Positions 55,148-63,776 of a DNA stretch of 64,000 nt are shown here, piece by piece. Source of the stretch: a virus; IMG/VR virus record IMGVR_UViG_3300045125_000040, positions 62,001 to 126,000 of that record; one strand, 5' to 3'. Made by a program: the position numbers and the translations under genes. Each line of letters begins with the position of its first letter. Position 1 is the first letter of the stretch. The notes beneath the pieces are model-generated. The model saw nothing but the letters and a program-made list of their open reading frames with translations. It ran no database searches and had not been told where the DNA came from.

Positions 55148-55796
55148 AAATCTCAATTACTTTATTGATATAGTGTTTTCTGTCTTTCACAAATAGTTGT
55201 GGTAATTCGTCATCAACGGCGATCATCACAACTATTTGTGGAATTTCTATTTTATTGCAACCATTCAAACATCATAGAATAACAGGTTGTCTGTAGAAAA
55301 TAATCTGTGATCCAATCTTCCTTCTTCATCTTTCTGGATGTCTTAAAATCAATAATAGAAGGTACGCCATCAAATTCAGCAATCAGATCACATCTTCCTG
55401 CTGTTCTGAGGACCAATAGAATGTAGAGGAAGTTCAACACCATAGATATTATCTACGTGTTTATCAAGATATTGCTTTAATGATTTGAACGAATCAAGCC
55501 CAGAAGGCATAGCTCCTTGGGCATAATTGTCTTCATTTAAAACATATTTTTCCGCAATTCTATGAACTGCTGTTCCACGTCTGGAAGCTTGAACCATAAT
55601 CTTTTTGGCTTCTTCTTCGCCTACTCTTTTTTCCATTCTAACAAAGGTTTCATATCTTTGTTTCTGGATAGAACAGTGGTCACAGATGGGAATTTTGACC
55701 AGTAGGAAGAACATAATGACGACTGCCATCAATATATTCTTCCCCTAGTTCTATTTCTTTCACAAACTTATGATTAAAAGTTTTCTCATATATCAC
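55134..55796 (-). CDS. PD-(D/E)XK exonuclease (Cas4/RecB-like, frameshifted)
   Basis: About 220 residues after joining breaks near 55690, 55420 and 55252. GTG start overlaps the PhoH stop (GTGA). KFVKEIELGEEYIDGSRHYV, SRRGTAVHRIAEKYVLNED, AGRCDLIAEFDGVPSIIDFK then TSRKMKKEDWITDYFLQTT: the D...D-F-K pattern plus Gln/Tyr is the PD-(D/E)XK active site. Ends VKDRKHYINKVIEIFRPN. Probably degrades host DNA or processes recombination ends. Confidence 0.82.
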
Positions 55797-56546
55797 ACAG
55801 TTATCCTCATTTTATCCTTTAGAATTATATATTCTTTAACTAGAGCGGATCTTACAATATCTGCTGCTTCAAACTCTATTAGATTGAAAGACTTCATACT
55901 ACGAACAACTCGCATGAAGTCAGTCAATCCGTTTCTTTCATGTTCTCTTGTAAAAGTCACTCTGACGGAAGTCTCCACAGAATATAACTTTACAGTTATA
56001 ACCCACTCTAGTAATAACAGAATCAAGTTCATGTAATGTCGCATTCTGCATTTCGTCTACGATGACAATGCAATTGTTAAGAGTAATACCACGAATGAAA
56101 GATGTAGACATAAACTCAACAAGACCTTTATTCTTAAGGTAGTCGTATGCGTCTCCTCTTCCAAACAATTCTGAACATATTGCATAATAAGGTGCTTCAT
56201 ATACCTTAGTCTTTTCTTTAGAGTTTCCTGGAAGAAATCCCATATCTCTCGTGGGAACTACCGATCTAACGATAACAATCTTTTTATAAGAACTGTCTGG
56301 ATTAGTTAGTATCTGTTTCAGCGAAAGATACATCGCCATAAAGGATTTACCTGTTCCGGCGATGCCATGTAACATCAAATTCTTATCATTATCAAATGCA
56401 TTAAAAGTATGTCTTTGATTTTGAGTTAATGGATCAAAATGTTTTAAATTAAAATTCAGTTTCTCTTGATAATTTTCTGATTGTTTTCCTTGTTGGCGAA
56501 GAAGTCTTTTTTCTCTACGTGTTAATCTTTTGGTTTCTTCTTCCAT
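55793..56546 (-). CDS. phoH: PhoH-like ATPase (frameshifted)
   Basis: About 250 residues after a break near 55940. LTQNQRHTFNAFDNDKNLML, HGIAGTGKSFMAMYLSLKQI (Walker A, 61-68), VVPTRDMGFLPGNSKEKTKV, FIRGITLNNCIVIVDEMQNA (Walker B VDE) and KVIFCGDFRQSDF are PhoH motifs; the tail runs EHERNGLTDFMRVVRSMKSF. A common marine-phage gene; likely an RNA helicase/ATPase; link to phosphate stress is not established for phages. Stop overlaps the exonuclease start. Confidence 0.92.
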
Positions 56547-56553
56547 TTTACCT

Positions 56554-56796
56554 CTAAAATGTGTTGATGGTGCTCCTTGATATGCCTTTTTGATTGCCCT
56601 TCTTCATATGTTTAAGCAGATCACGGAAACCCTGATCAGGTTTACCCATACCTCTGCCAGAATGGATCATTGGTGCACCATTTACGAGTTGAGTTATGTG
56701 CTTATTCTCTTCAAGGAAAGAGTCTAGTTCTGATATAGACATAAACTCTTCATACTCTTCACCAGTTTCATTATTTAAAAACTTATATGTAGGCAT
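56554..56796 (-). CDS. Conserved small protein (MPTYKF family)
   Basis: 80 residues from ATG 56796. PTYKFLNNETGEEYEEFMSI, SELDSFLEENKHITQLVNGA and PMIHSGRGMGKPDQGFRDLL are a small protein well conserved in T4-like marine phages; the N-terminus resembles FmdB-type regulators without their Cys pairs. Function unknown. Confidence 0.7.
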   Translation of the reverse strand: MPTYKFLNNETGEEYEEFMSISELDSFLEENKHITQLVNGAPMIHSGRGMGKPDQGFRDLLKHMKKGNQKGISRSTINTF

Positions 56797-57137
56797 TAGC
56801 ACACCGCCTTAATATCTTGATCTCGCAACCTAGAAATTGTTACTTCATTTATAGGTATATATATCTTTGAAGGAGGTTTCTCCGGTTTTTTCCAGATGTC
56901 TTCCACGGGTTCATTCCAAATTGTATCTTCTATAGGAAGTGTTTTCTTTACTGGTTCTGGATTTGTATAACAAGTATCTGCTTCGTTATACTGAGTTGTT
57001 GGGCGATCTGGCGTAACTTTCATGAAAACAAGATTTAAATGATCTTGAATTATATTCCATTGTTCTTGTGTTGGCGCTGCTCCACCATTTATTTCAGAAA
57101 ATCCTTGTAACCAATAAACAAATTGTAAAGAATCCAT
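56796..57137 (-). CDS. Conserved small protein (MDSLQFVYWLQGF family)
   Basis: 113 residues from ATG 57137 (preceded by ggagg). DSLQFVYWLQGFSEINGG, PTQEQWNIIQDHLNLVFMKV at the N-terminus is a small helical domain seen in many phages as a separate protein or N-terminal unit. The rest is Pro/Lys-rich and probably disordered. Function unknown. Confidence 0.7.
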   Translation of the reverse strand: MDSLQFVYWLQGFSEINGGAAPTQEQWNIIQDHLNLVFMKVTPDRPTTQYNEADTCYTNPEPVKKTLPIEDTIWNEPVEDIWKKPEKPPSKIYIPINEVTISRLRDQDIKAVC

Positions 57138-57138
57138 A

Positions 57139-57339
57139 TTACCTCCACGTATCTTCTGATACATCGTCAACGAAGTCCTGATCTTCATCTTCGATTAATG
57201 CTGAGATATCTTTAGTTCTCAAAGCACGTTCAACACGCTTTGCCTTGCGCTTGTTTTCCCTCTCACGAGGATCATCATGATATTCATCATGGTCTGAATA
57301 ATCGTTCTTCTTAAACTTCTTTAGTGCTGACTTGCTCAT
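57139..57339 (-). CDS. Small highly charged protein
   Basis: 66 residues from ATG 57339, chosen because the upstream gene's repaired stop overlaps it (ATGA). SKSALKKFKKNDYSDHDEYH, DDPRERENKRKAKRVERALR and an acidic tail EDEDQDFVDDVSED. Similar short charged proteins accompany rnh in related phages. Function unknown. Confidence 0.6.
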   Translation of the reverse strand: MSKSALKKFKKNDYSDHDEYHDDPRERENKRKAKRVERALRTKDISALIEDEDQDFVDDVSEDTWR

Positions 57340-57757
57340 TCTGCGATTAACCCTGGTAGCCCTTCCTTGACATGTTCGATTGTGATACCTGGAAATGGTA
57401 ACTTCTTGTCCTTCATTGAACAAAGAAGTTTTGCATCATTGGAGAAACTCTCTCCAAAAGTTCCACGAACATCATTTCCCTTTTTGCTTGGGGAAGATTA
57501 TCATGAAATCCTTTAACGAAATAACGTAGCTTTTCTGCTTCTTTCTTTAGAACGTGTTCTTGATCTACTAATTCATTTGGTGTATATGGTGGCACTCCTT
57601 CTGGGAGCAACCATACGACATTTGGATCAAACACACCCTGTAAAATGATTCTCAATGGAACACTATCATTCTCTCTGAGAGCGTCAATCTTTTCTTGTGT
57701 CTTTCGCTTTTTGCCAATTTTTTCAAGCAATTCATATAAACTAGTTACCATACCCAT
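57336..57757 (-). CDS. DUF6433-like conserved protein (frameshifted)
   Basis: About 140 residues after one missing A near 57438. VTSLYELLEKIGKKRKTQEK, LRIILQGVFDPNVVWLLPEG, VELLERVSPNDAKLLCSMKD (repaired) and KKLPFPGITIEHVKEGLPGL form a small helical protein found throughout T4-like cyanophages. Probably DNA metabolism by context (next to rnh); no catalytic motif. Confidence 0.7.
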
Positions 57758-57768
57758 TTATTGTCTCC

Positions 57769-58643
57769 TTAAAATTCACTTAAATGTTCTGTTAAATTTC
57801 GAAGTTTCTTTTCCATAAAATAACCTAGCATTTTACTGCGATCACGATTGGTTTGTTCAGCATACTGAACCATGACTTGTTCTTTAATTTTATTTGGAAT
57901 AAAAGACAAGTCTATTAGTTGTCTATTGCGATCAAAGTTACGTGCAATAGATGTTTCTATTTGAGATTGAATTGTATTGATTAGTTCATTAGTTTTCTTA
58001 GATGTAAGGCGCTTCTGTCTATCGCCTTTTTTCCTAGTGACAAAATAATCGTCTTGTGTTAGCACGTTAGGAATTCCATCTCCTTCATCCCCGTGCATTA
58101 TGTGCTCGCAAAGATACATATTGGGGTCTTCATGACTAATCCATTTTTTACGTGTAGGATCATATTGTTTAACATTTTTTGTATTTATGTAACTGAATGA
58201 AATCTTTGTCTCCAGAAAGTATAAGAATAGTTGGTCTATCAACTTGTGATGGATTCGATCCAAACTCTTCACATAAAGTAGCAATAATATCATCTGCTTC
58301 GGCTTAGATTCTACATCAATTACTCTGTATGGAAGGAACTCTTTAATTTCTGCTCTAATCTTATTTAGATATTTGAAGATTTCTTTCAGTTTATTTCTGA
58401 TTCTTGTATGTTCTTTTTACGGTTTGCTTTGTAATAAGGGAAGATTTTCTCCCGCCAGTAATTAGTATTATCACAGGCGATTATCATTTCACCATATTCA
58501 CTACCAAACTTAACTTTATATGATCTTAAAGAATTTAAAACCATATGACGAATCATATTTTCATCTAATGGAGCATTAGTATGCTTACCCAACTGCATTA
58601 GCATATTAGATAGCATTACCTGATTCAAATCTACAATAATCAC
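57769..58643 (-). CDS. rnh: RNase H / 5'-3' flap exonuclease (frameshifted)
   Basis: About 290 residues after breaks near 58390, 58300 and 58200. MIIVDLNQVMLSNML, MIIACDNTNYWREKIFPYYK (metal Asp), ANRKK, RVIDVESxEADDI region (garbled), YDPTRKKWISHEDPNMYLCE and HIMHGDEGDGIPNVLTQDDY (GDxxDGIPN metal site) match T4 RNase H. It removes RNA primers and flaps from Okazaki fragments. Confidence 0.88.
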
Positions 58644-58651
58644 AAAATCAC

Positions 58652-59038
58652 CTATTCAGTTTCTGGGTTTTTCAAATCAATTGCTAGTTCTTCTACGATT
58701 TTAAATGCACCCTCTTCATCATCTTTAGGAATAAAAACATTTTCTGCTATGATCTGAAAAGGATGATATTCTCCGTAATATTTGCACATATATGATCTTA
58801 GTGCTTCTATTATCAGAGCGCCATCTTTAACATCATCTGTTTCTTCATCTGATAAGCCAAAACCTGCTATATCTAAATTATTAAAAATAATAGGAGCAAG
58901 ATTTAATATTGTTTCTTGAATATGATAATGTTTCATCATATCTACATTACGCTGAATGTCTTCTACTGTTTTTAATTCTTTTTCTATTTTTACGTTAGCC
59001 TTGGGAAAGACTATAACATTATCTTGTTTATCTTTCAA
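58652..59038 (-). CDS. Conserved acidic protein of T4-like phages
   Basis: 128 residues, intact. VEDIQRNVDMMKHYHIQETI, LAPIIFNNLDIAGFGLSDEE, ALIIEALRSYMCKYYGEYHP, NVFIPKDDEEGAFKIVEELA. A well conserved small protein in cyanophage-like T4 phages next to rnh; function unknown. A sigma70-like promoter pair lies immediately upstream. Confidence 0.65.
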   Translation of the reverse strand: MKDKQDNVIVFPKANVKIEKELKTVEDIQRNVDMMKHYHIQETILNLAPIIFNNLDIAGFGLSDEETDDVKDGALIIEALRSYMCKYYGEYHPFQIIAENVFIPKDDEEGAFKIVEELAIDLKNPETE

Positions 59039-59039
59039 T

Positions 59040-59068
59040 ATATTACCCTATTGGTCTAGAGTTGTCAA
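59040..59068 (-). promoter_or_regulatory. Sigma70-like promoter, minus strand
   Basis: Reading the minus strand: TTGACA (59068-59063), 17-nt spacer, TAATAT (59045-59040). Boxes are near consensus, but the predicted start (about 59033) falls just inside the ORF at 59038, so either the ORF starts later or the promoter serves the downstream genes. A minus-strand TATAAATA (59079-59072) lies just upstream. Confidence 0.45.
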
Positions 59069-59071
59069 TGA

Positions 59072-59079
59072 TATTTATA
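59072..59079 (-). promoter_or_regulatory. T4-type late box on minus strand
   Basis: TATAAATA on the minus strand, 33 nt before the ATG at 59038 and overlapping the stop of the isomerase gene. Spacing matches plus-strand late promoters, so the rnh-phoH block may also be expressed late. Confidence 0.5.
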
Positions 59080-59662
59080 GTTTTAAACTCTTTCTATCTT
59101 TATTTGTATACACTAATCTAATTTGTTGTGCTAAAGTATGCATTAGAATCTGATGACAATCTTCAACTACACCGTAATTGTTTGATTTTACATGTATAAT
59201 TTTTTCACAAAGGGAGTCTGATACAACCTTTCCACCATCAAAACCAACAAAAGCAATACTGGTGTAATTCTTTTTATTTGCCGCTTCAAGACCTTTTATG
59301 ATATTAGGAGATCTTCCAGATGAAGAAATAGCTATCACCAGAGCATGTTCTTCGTTTATCCATTCAATTTGTTTTGAAAAAATTTCATCATAAGAAATGT
59401 CATTAGCAATAGCTGTCATAAGTGACATGTTAGCGGCCAGATTACGAATATTAGGGAACAAATCATGAACATCCGTTCTAATACCCTTTGTATGATCACA
59501 TCCCCAATGTTCGGCAATGGCAGCAGAACCACCATTACCCATGACAACAATAGGCATTTTGATTTCCATACTGATAACTAGTTTATCAAAAATATTTTTT
59601 AACATGTCTTCGTCAACAGTATCTAATGCATCATTGATCATTCTCTGATAATTTTTTATCAT
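59075..59662 (-). CDS. gmhA-like: SIS-domain sugar isomerase (GmhA-like sedoheptulose-7-P isomerase)
   Basis: 195 residues, intact. IVVMGNGGSAAIAEHWGCDH (phosphosugar-binding loop), TAIANDISYDEIFSKQIEWI, ALVIAISSSGRSPNIIKGLE, KNYTSIAFVGFDGGKVV and a C-terminal HQILMHTLAQQIR match GmhA: SSSGxSxN phosphate site and a catalytic Glu/His pair region. It would convert sedoheptulose-7-phosphate to heptose-7-phosphate, first step of NDP-heptose synthesis. TAATG overlap with the kinase gene upstream. Confidence 0.82.
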   Translation of the reverse strand: MIKNYQRMINDALDTVDEDMLKNIFDKLVISMEIKMPIVVMGNGGSAAIAEHWGCDHTKGIRTDVHDLFPNIRNLAANMSLMTAIANDISYDEIFSKQIEWINEEHALVIAISSSGRSPNIIKGLEAANKKNYTSIAFVGFDGGKVVSDSLCEKIIHVKSNNYGVVEDCHQILMHTLAQQIRLVYTNKDRKSLKL

Positions 59663-60639
59663 TAGATAGTCTCCAAAGTAGAGCCACTTTTTGTGAATTT
59701 GAAATTAAATCTATCATAGTTTTCATGGCTTCTAACAGTCTGTTTTTATGTTTATCCTGTACATATAGAAGTAGATATCCTCCACCACCAGCGCCAAGAA
59801 TCTTACCACCAAGAGCACCATTAGACATGGCTCTATGATACATTTCATCTATCTTATCATTAGATACGTTGTCTGTCAACTGCTTTTTTATCTGCCAAGC
59901 CTGATCTAATAGATTACCAAAATCATCAACTTTTCTTTTCTGTAAAAGTTTTAGTCCTGTTTTGGCTACACTCAACCATAGCTTTAGTCTGTTCTATGGT
60001 AACAACATTTTTTAAATTTTCTACCTGTTTTGTTAGAACAGAAGCAGTACCTGTCGGTTTATACCTGTATTAAAACAAACAAGATTGTTTGTTTAGCTCA
60101 AGTAATGCAAGTTGATCTACATCAACCGGCTTGACTTTTTATATGATTTTACTAAAATAAATTGCATTGAATCCACCAAAAGCAGCGGCGGACTGATCTT
60201 GTTTACCAATAGGTTCATTACATTTTACAATTTCAATATAAGAAGCTAGTTCTGCTAGTTCATTATGATCAATGTTTCTACCAGTTGTTATCCTATGCAA
60301 GGCATTAATAAGACCCACTGTGAATGTTGATGATGATCCTAGACCTGTTCCTCTCACCGGAACGTCAGAGAAAGAACAAATTTCAATATTGGACGGCAAG
60401 TCAAAATGTTTTAAACATTCTCTTACACGATTATGTTTTACTTCCTCAATGTTATTAACATGTTCTAATTCTGAATAGATAACTTTTAGATGAGGAGCAA
60501 CACATCTATTAATAGCCAAATAGATATGACTATTAATAGTTGTTGAAAGAACCATTCCATCATTTTCATCATAGAATTGAGGAATGTCAGATCCACCACC
60601 AAAGAATGAAATTCTTAAAGGAGTTTTTGAAATAATCAT
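59662..60639 (-). CDS. hddA-like: GHMP sugar kinase (HddA-like heptose-7-P kinase, frameshifted)
   Basis: About 325 residues after breaks near 60140, 60070, 59970 and 59680. IISKTPLRISFFGGGSDIPQ (HddA-type start), VPVRGTGLGSSSTFTVGLIN (GHMP phosphate loop, 97-104), EPIGKQDQSAAAFGGFNAIY (catalytic Asp region), NGALGGKILGAGGGGYLLLY (motif 3). Ends KSGSTLETI. Phosphorylates D-glycero-D-manno-heptose-7-P at C1. Related GHMP kinases for fucose exist, but the neighbouring GmhA and GmhB favour heptose. Confidence 0.82.
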
Positions 60640-61624
60640 ACTTTATACACAAACATTTGTCCAGAGTTTTTCTTGACTCGACTGTTGGATATTGATTCAA
60701 TAGTTCTCTTAGTGTTGATTCCCATTGTGAACTGATCTTTTTAATATTAAATCTGTTATCAGCATATGCTTTAACAAATTTTAAATAATTTTGTGCTTCG
60801 TCGGTATTAACAACATTAATAGCATGTTCAAGATATCTATAAAACATTTGTGCATGTTTATTGATATCTTCATTGTATTGATACATGGTTGTTAGCATAC
60901 CAGAAGTATCAGAAAGAGCAGCTAGATTAGGATGAACACACATTAGTCCTGCTGACATTGATTCAATAAGAACTCTACATGCGGTTTCTTTCCAAATATT
61001 AGGATATGCTAGAATATGTGCGTTCTCCACATGCTTTCTCAATACCTCTTGTGAGGCAAATCCATGATATGTCATGTGTGAATGATTTCTGATTTTATCA
61101 TATAACGGTTCAAAATTCTTATCAGCATCTTCCCATCCATAAATCTTGAATGAAGAAAATACATCAAGATGAATGTTATCATACTTCTTTGATAGACTAT
61201 CAACTACAGGATATAGAAGTTCAAGACCTCTCTGTGGTGTTGAGAAATAAATCAAATTTATTTTATTTTTATCTTTTGGTAAAAGATTTAAAGGCTCAAA
61301 TGGAGTTTCAATAATATCAACCTTTTCGTTCAAAGGAATATTTAATTTTAGATTGAAATCATTAAGATGCCAATTACAATTGAAAATCATTTTGTGAAAT
61401 CTATTACGACTATTTTCATCCTTGAGATGATTTAATTCAGGATCTTCTGGTAGATCATGGCACCAGTAAATACGAATCTTATCCTCTTCAAGATCTCTGA
61501 AACGTGAAGGAATGATCTGAAATTCTTTTAATAGTTCTTCAGGAACATACTTAGCAAGTGTTCTCTTGGTAATCTCAGTACCGCCATTTGCATTCTTTGA
61601 TACTTCATTTTCTTCAAAGCCCAT
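60636..61624 (-). CDS. Glycosyltransferase, GT-B family
   Basis: About 329 residues; a break near 60665 hides the true C-terminus NSGQMFVYKV, whose stop overlaps the kinase ATG. NANGGTEITKRTLAKYVPEE (N-terminal GG loop), IYFSTPQRGLELLYPVVDSL, TYHGFASQEVLRKHVENAHI and AYPNIWKETACRVLIESMSA (E-x7-E donor site) are typical of GT4-like retaining enzymes. Probably transfers the activated sugar made by its neighbours; acceptor unknown. Confidence 0.82.
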
Positions 61625-62158
61625 TATTTAACTCCATTATTAATTTACATGCAGACCATAAGTCTTCTTTTATAAAATCTGGTTTGATATCTCCATATTC
61701 ATCTGGAATATTCCAAACTTTAATACCAACGTATATAGTAGTCAAGCCAGACTTATTTCCCGGCACGATATCTTTCCAACGATCACCAATCATATAACTT
61801 TTAGATCTATCAATTTCATATGTTCTTATCAATGCTTCTATCATACCATTATTTGGTTTATACAAGTCTGAATCTTTATTAAGAGCATATAGGACATGAT
61901 CTACACCAGCCTCATCTTCAAGAAATGTACATATATCATCTAGGTCGGTCATATACATTTCGCCATCCATAACGCCTCGGCTTGGTTTGTAACCACAAAT
62001 ACCATATAGTTATTTTTTTGAATTTTTCAATAGCTTCAAAGACATTAGGATATAATTTTAATTCATCTAATGTCCATGGGGATCATCATTCTTCCATCTG
62101 GTCGTGAAACCAGATGATTGATAACTCCATCTTTATCTATGAATACTGCTTTGCGCAT
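61614..62158 (-). CDS. gmhB-like: HAD phosphatase (GmhB/HisB-like, frameshifted)
   Basis: About 180 residues after breaks near 62085, 62015 and 61985. MRKAVFIDKDGVINHLVSRP (DxDGV nucleophile), WTLDELKLYPNVFEAIEKFK, VVTNQ (motif 2), KPNNGMIEALIRTYEIDRSK (Lys motif 3) and YMIGDRWKDIVPGNKSGLTT (motif 4 GDRxxDI). GmhB removes the C7 phosphate of heptose-1,7-bisphosphate. Overlaps the glycosyltransferase start by 11 nt. Confidence 0.8.
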
Positions 62159-62553
62159 CTTTCTCTCAATTCACTAGATGAATAGTTATGTACTCTTTTA
62201 ATAAATTCAATCTTTATACCACGATCATTACATACTTCTGATCCTGTAATTTTTTTATTTTCATAATCAGAACCAATAAATCTTTTATCAATATTAAGTG
62301 TTGCTAACATATTGATAATATCTTGTTCCGACTCATATGGAATAATTTCATCAACTGCTTTCATAGCATTGAGCTGTTTCCATCTTTCATATACAGATTG
62401 AATTGGTTTATTTTTCGTATCTGGTCTCTCAGTTGTGGGGTCAAAGTGTAACCCCACAATGAGAAAATCACATTTTCTTTTGGCCTCTTCAAGCATAGCC
62501 ACATGTCCTGCATGAAGTAGATCAAAAGCACCAAAAGTAATTCCTATTATCAT
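62137..62553 (-). CDS. Nucleotidyltransferase (HldE C-terminal/TagD-like)
   Basis: 138 residues from ATG 62553. IIGITFGAFDLLHAGHVAML (HxGH at 14-17), KCDFLIVGLHFDPTTERPD, IQSVYERWKQLNAMKAVDEI (ERW), FIGSDYENKKITGSEVCNDR, and YSSSELRER in place of the usual ISTT motif. This fold makes ADP- or CDP-activated sugars or polyols. With GmhA, HddA and GmhB, an NDP-heptose product is likely; which nucleotide is unclear. Overlaps the phosphatase by 22 nt. Confidence 0.82.
   Translation of the reverse strand: MIIGITFGAFDLLHAGHVAMLEEAKRKCDFLIVGLHFDPTTERPDTKNKPIQSVYERWKQLNAMKAVDEIIPYESEQDIINMLATLNIDKRFIGSDYENKKITGSEVCNDRGIKIEFIKRVHNYSSSELRERCAKQYS
62433..62459. repeat. Perfect inverted repeat inside nucleotidyltransferase gene
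   Basis: TTGTGGGGT (62433-62441) and ACCCCACAA (62451-62459) form 9-bp arms with a 9-nt loop in the coding strand region for LHFDPTTER. Could be a chance result of codons or a translation pause structure. Confidence 0.35.
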
Positions 62554-62554
62554 T

Positions 62555-63119
62555 TTATATAATCCTAAAACATCCGCCAAAGTCGTGTGGTTTACCAATA
62601 TAATCTATTTTATATTTCGTTTCTGATAAAAATTCTTCAAACGCTTTAAACTCATGATTTCTCCAAGGTTCTGTATCTCCACCATAACCAATAATTTCAT
62701 CAAAAACCAAAATTGTTCCCTTTTGCATTCTTGGTTTCAAACAATCAAAAATTGTTTTGGTTGAAGAATATAAATCGCAATCTATATGAACAAAGGCAAC
62801 TTTTTCCTTGTGTTTTTTTAAAAATTCAGGCAAAGATTGTTCCATACCACCCGTCAATATATACTACATTTTCTGGTATATCAATTGGTTTTGCAGACTT
62901 AAATTCTCCTTTTTTATGCGTATATCCTTCCCAATCTTCTGGTAATCCTTCAAAAGAATCAAAAGAATATAAAATATTTTCTTTTAAAACAGATGATAAT
63001 ATTTGAGTACTCCCACCACTACCAAATTCTAATATCAATCCATCTGTATTAATATATGATATAAAATCTTCTAAACTTTTATTTTCAGAAGATTTAATTT
63101 TATCTACATCTATTATCAT
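62555..63119 (-). CDS. TylF/MycF-like class I methyltransferase (frameshifted)
   Basis: About 188 residues after a break near 62845. TDGLILEFGSGGSTQILSSV (SAM loop), ENILYSFDSFEGLPEDWEGY, KKHKEKVAFVHIDCDLYSST (metal-binding D-x-D), KGTILVFDEIIGYGGDTEPW match the macrocin O-methyltransferase family (Mg2+-dependent sugar O-methylation). Position in the sugar cassette suggests methylation of a surface sugar. Ends one base before the nucleotidyltransferase start. Confidence 0.78.
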
Positions 63120-63478
63120 GCTTGCCTTTCCAAAAATTCATGATTCATTCTTGATGGGAGAAAATATTCATCAATTAATGTTAATACAACATTCTTATCA
63201 TATGGTTTACAAGAAAACACATCTATATAGGCATCCCCTGTGTCATCACAGAAATGAGCACAAATATTACTAGTCTCAATAAGCTGAACTAATGTATATC
63301 CAGCTTTATTATCTTCTCCAAAATGAATGACCTGTGGCTCGCCATATGCTACCATGTCAATCTGTTCAACCAAGTCCTTGGCAAACTTTCGGATAATTTC
63401 TGCATTTGTTACTGCATTTCTGTTGCAATTTCCTGCATTAATTATTAGGTGATACCCCCAATAGGTGTTTTCTTTCAT
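63116..63478 (-). CDS. speD: S-adenosylmethionine decarboxylase-like protein (SpeD)
   Basis: 120 residues, intact. WGYHLIINAGNCNRNAVTNA, VIHFGEDNKAGYTLVQLIET, SNICAHFCDDTGDAYIDVFS then CKPYD follow the prokaryotic SpeD fold. The usual self-cleavage motif ESH is TSN here (Ser70 retained, His replaced by Asn), a form I associate with phage copies. AdoMetDC supplies aminopropyl groups for spermidine. Overlaps the methyltransferase gene by 4 nt; both use SAM. Confidence 0.82.
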   Translation of the reverse strand: MKENTYWGYHLIINAGNCNRNAVTNAEIIRKFAKDLVEQIDMVAYGEPQVIHFGEDNKAGYTLVQLIETSNICAHFCDDTGDAYIDVFSCKPYDKNVVLTLIDEYFLPSRMNHEFLERQA

Positions 63479-63500
63479 TTCTACCTCTGTCCGTTAAGAG

Positions 63501-63776
63501 TTAATATTGGTATGAATCAATAATTTGTACATAATTAACATGTGAAACATCAAAATTAACCCACATACCTTTTGAAATATTCCAAGCGGCAATCATATTT
63601 GGGTTATCATTATGATACTTACGTTCATCTTCCATTTCATTTATATAAGTTTTTGGGAGATGATCGGGCATAAGTGTGCAACGAATTTCGTGTTTATTAC
63701 CAGCAGTATCTGTGAAATATAATGCCATAGCATTTTCACGAAGATCCTTTAGAAGAGTATCACGTTCATAAATCAT
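63501..63776 (-). CDS. Sm-like SH3 beta-barrel protein (DUF2693-like)
   Basis: 91 residues from ATG 63776 (a ggagc motif lies a few bases upstream). IYERDTLLKDLRENAMALYF, NKHEIRCTLMPDHLPKTYIN and the closing KGMWVNFDVSHVNYVQII are the WYL_2/DUF2693 pattern, a small SH3-like barrel conserved in T4-like phages and of unknown role. Confidence 0.75.
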   Translation of the reverse strand: MIYERDTLLKDLRENAMALYFTDTAGNKHEIRCTLMPDHLPKTYINEMEDERKYHNDNPNMIAAWNISKGMWVNFDVSHVNYVQIIDSYQY

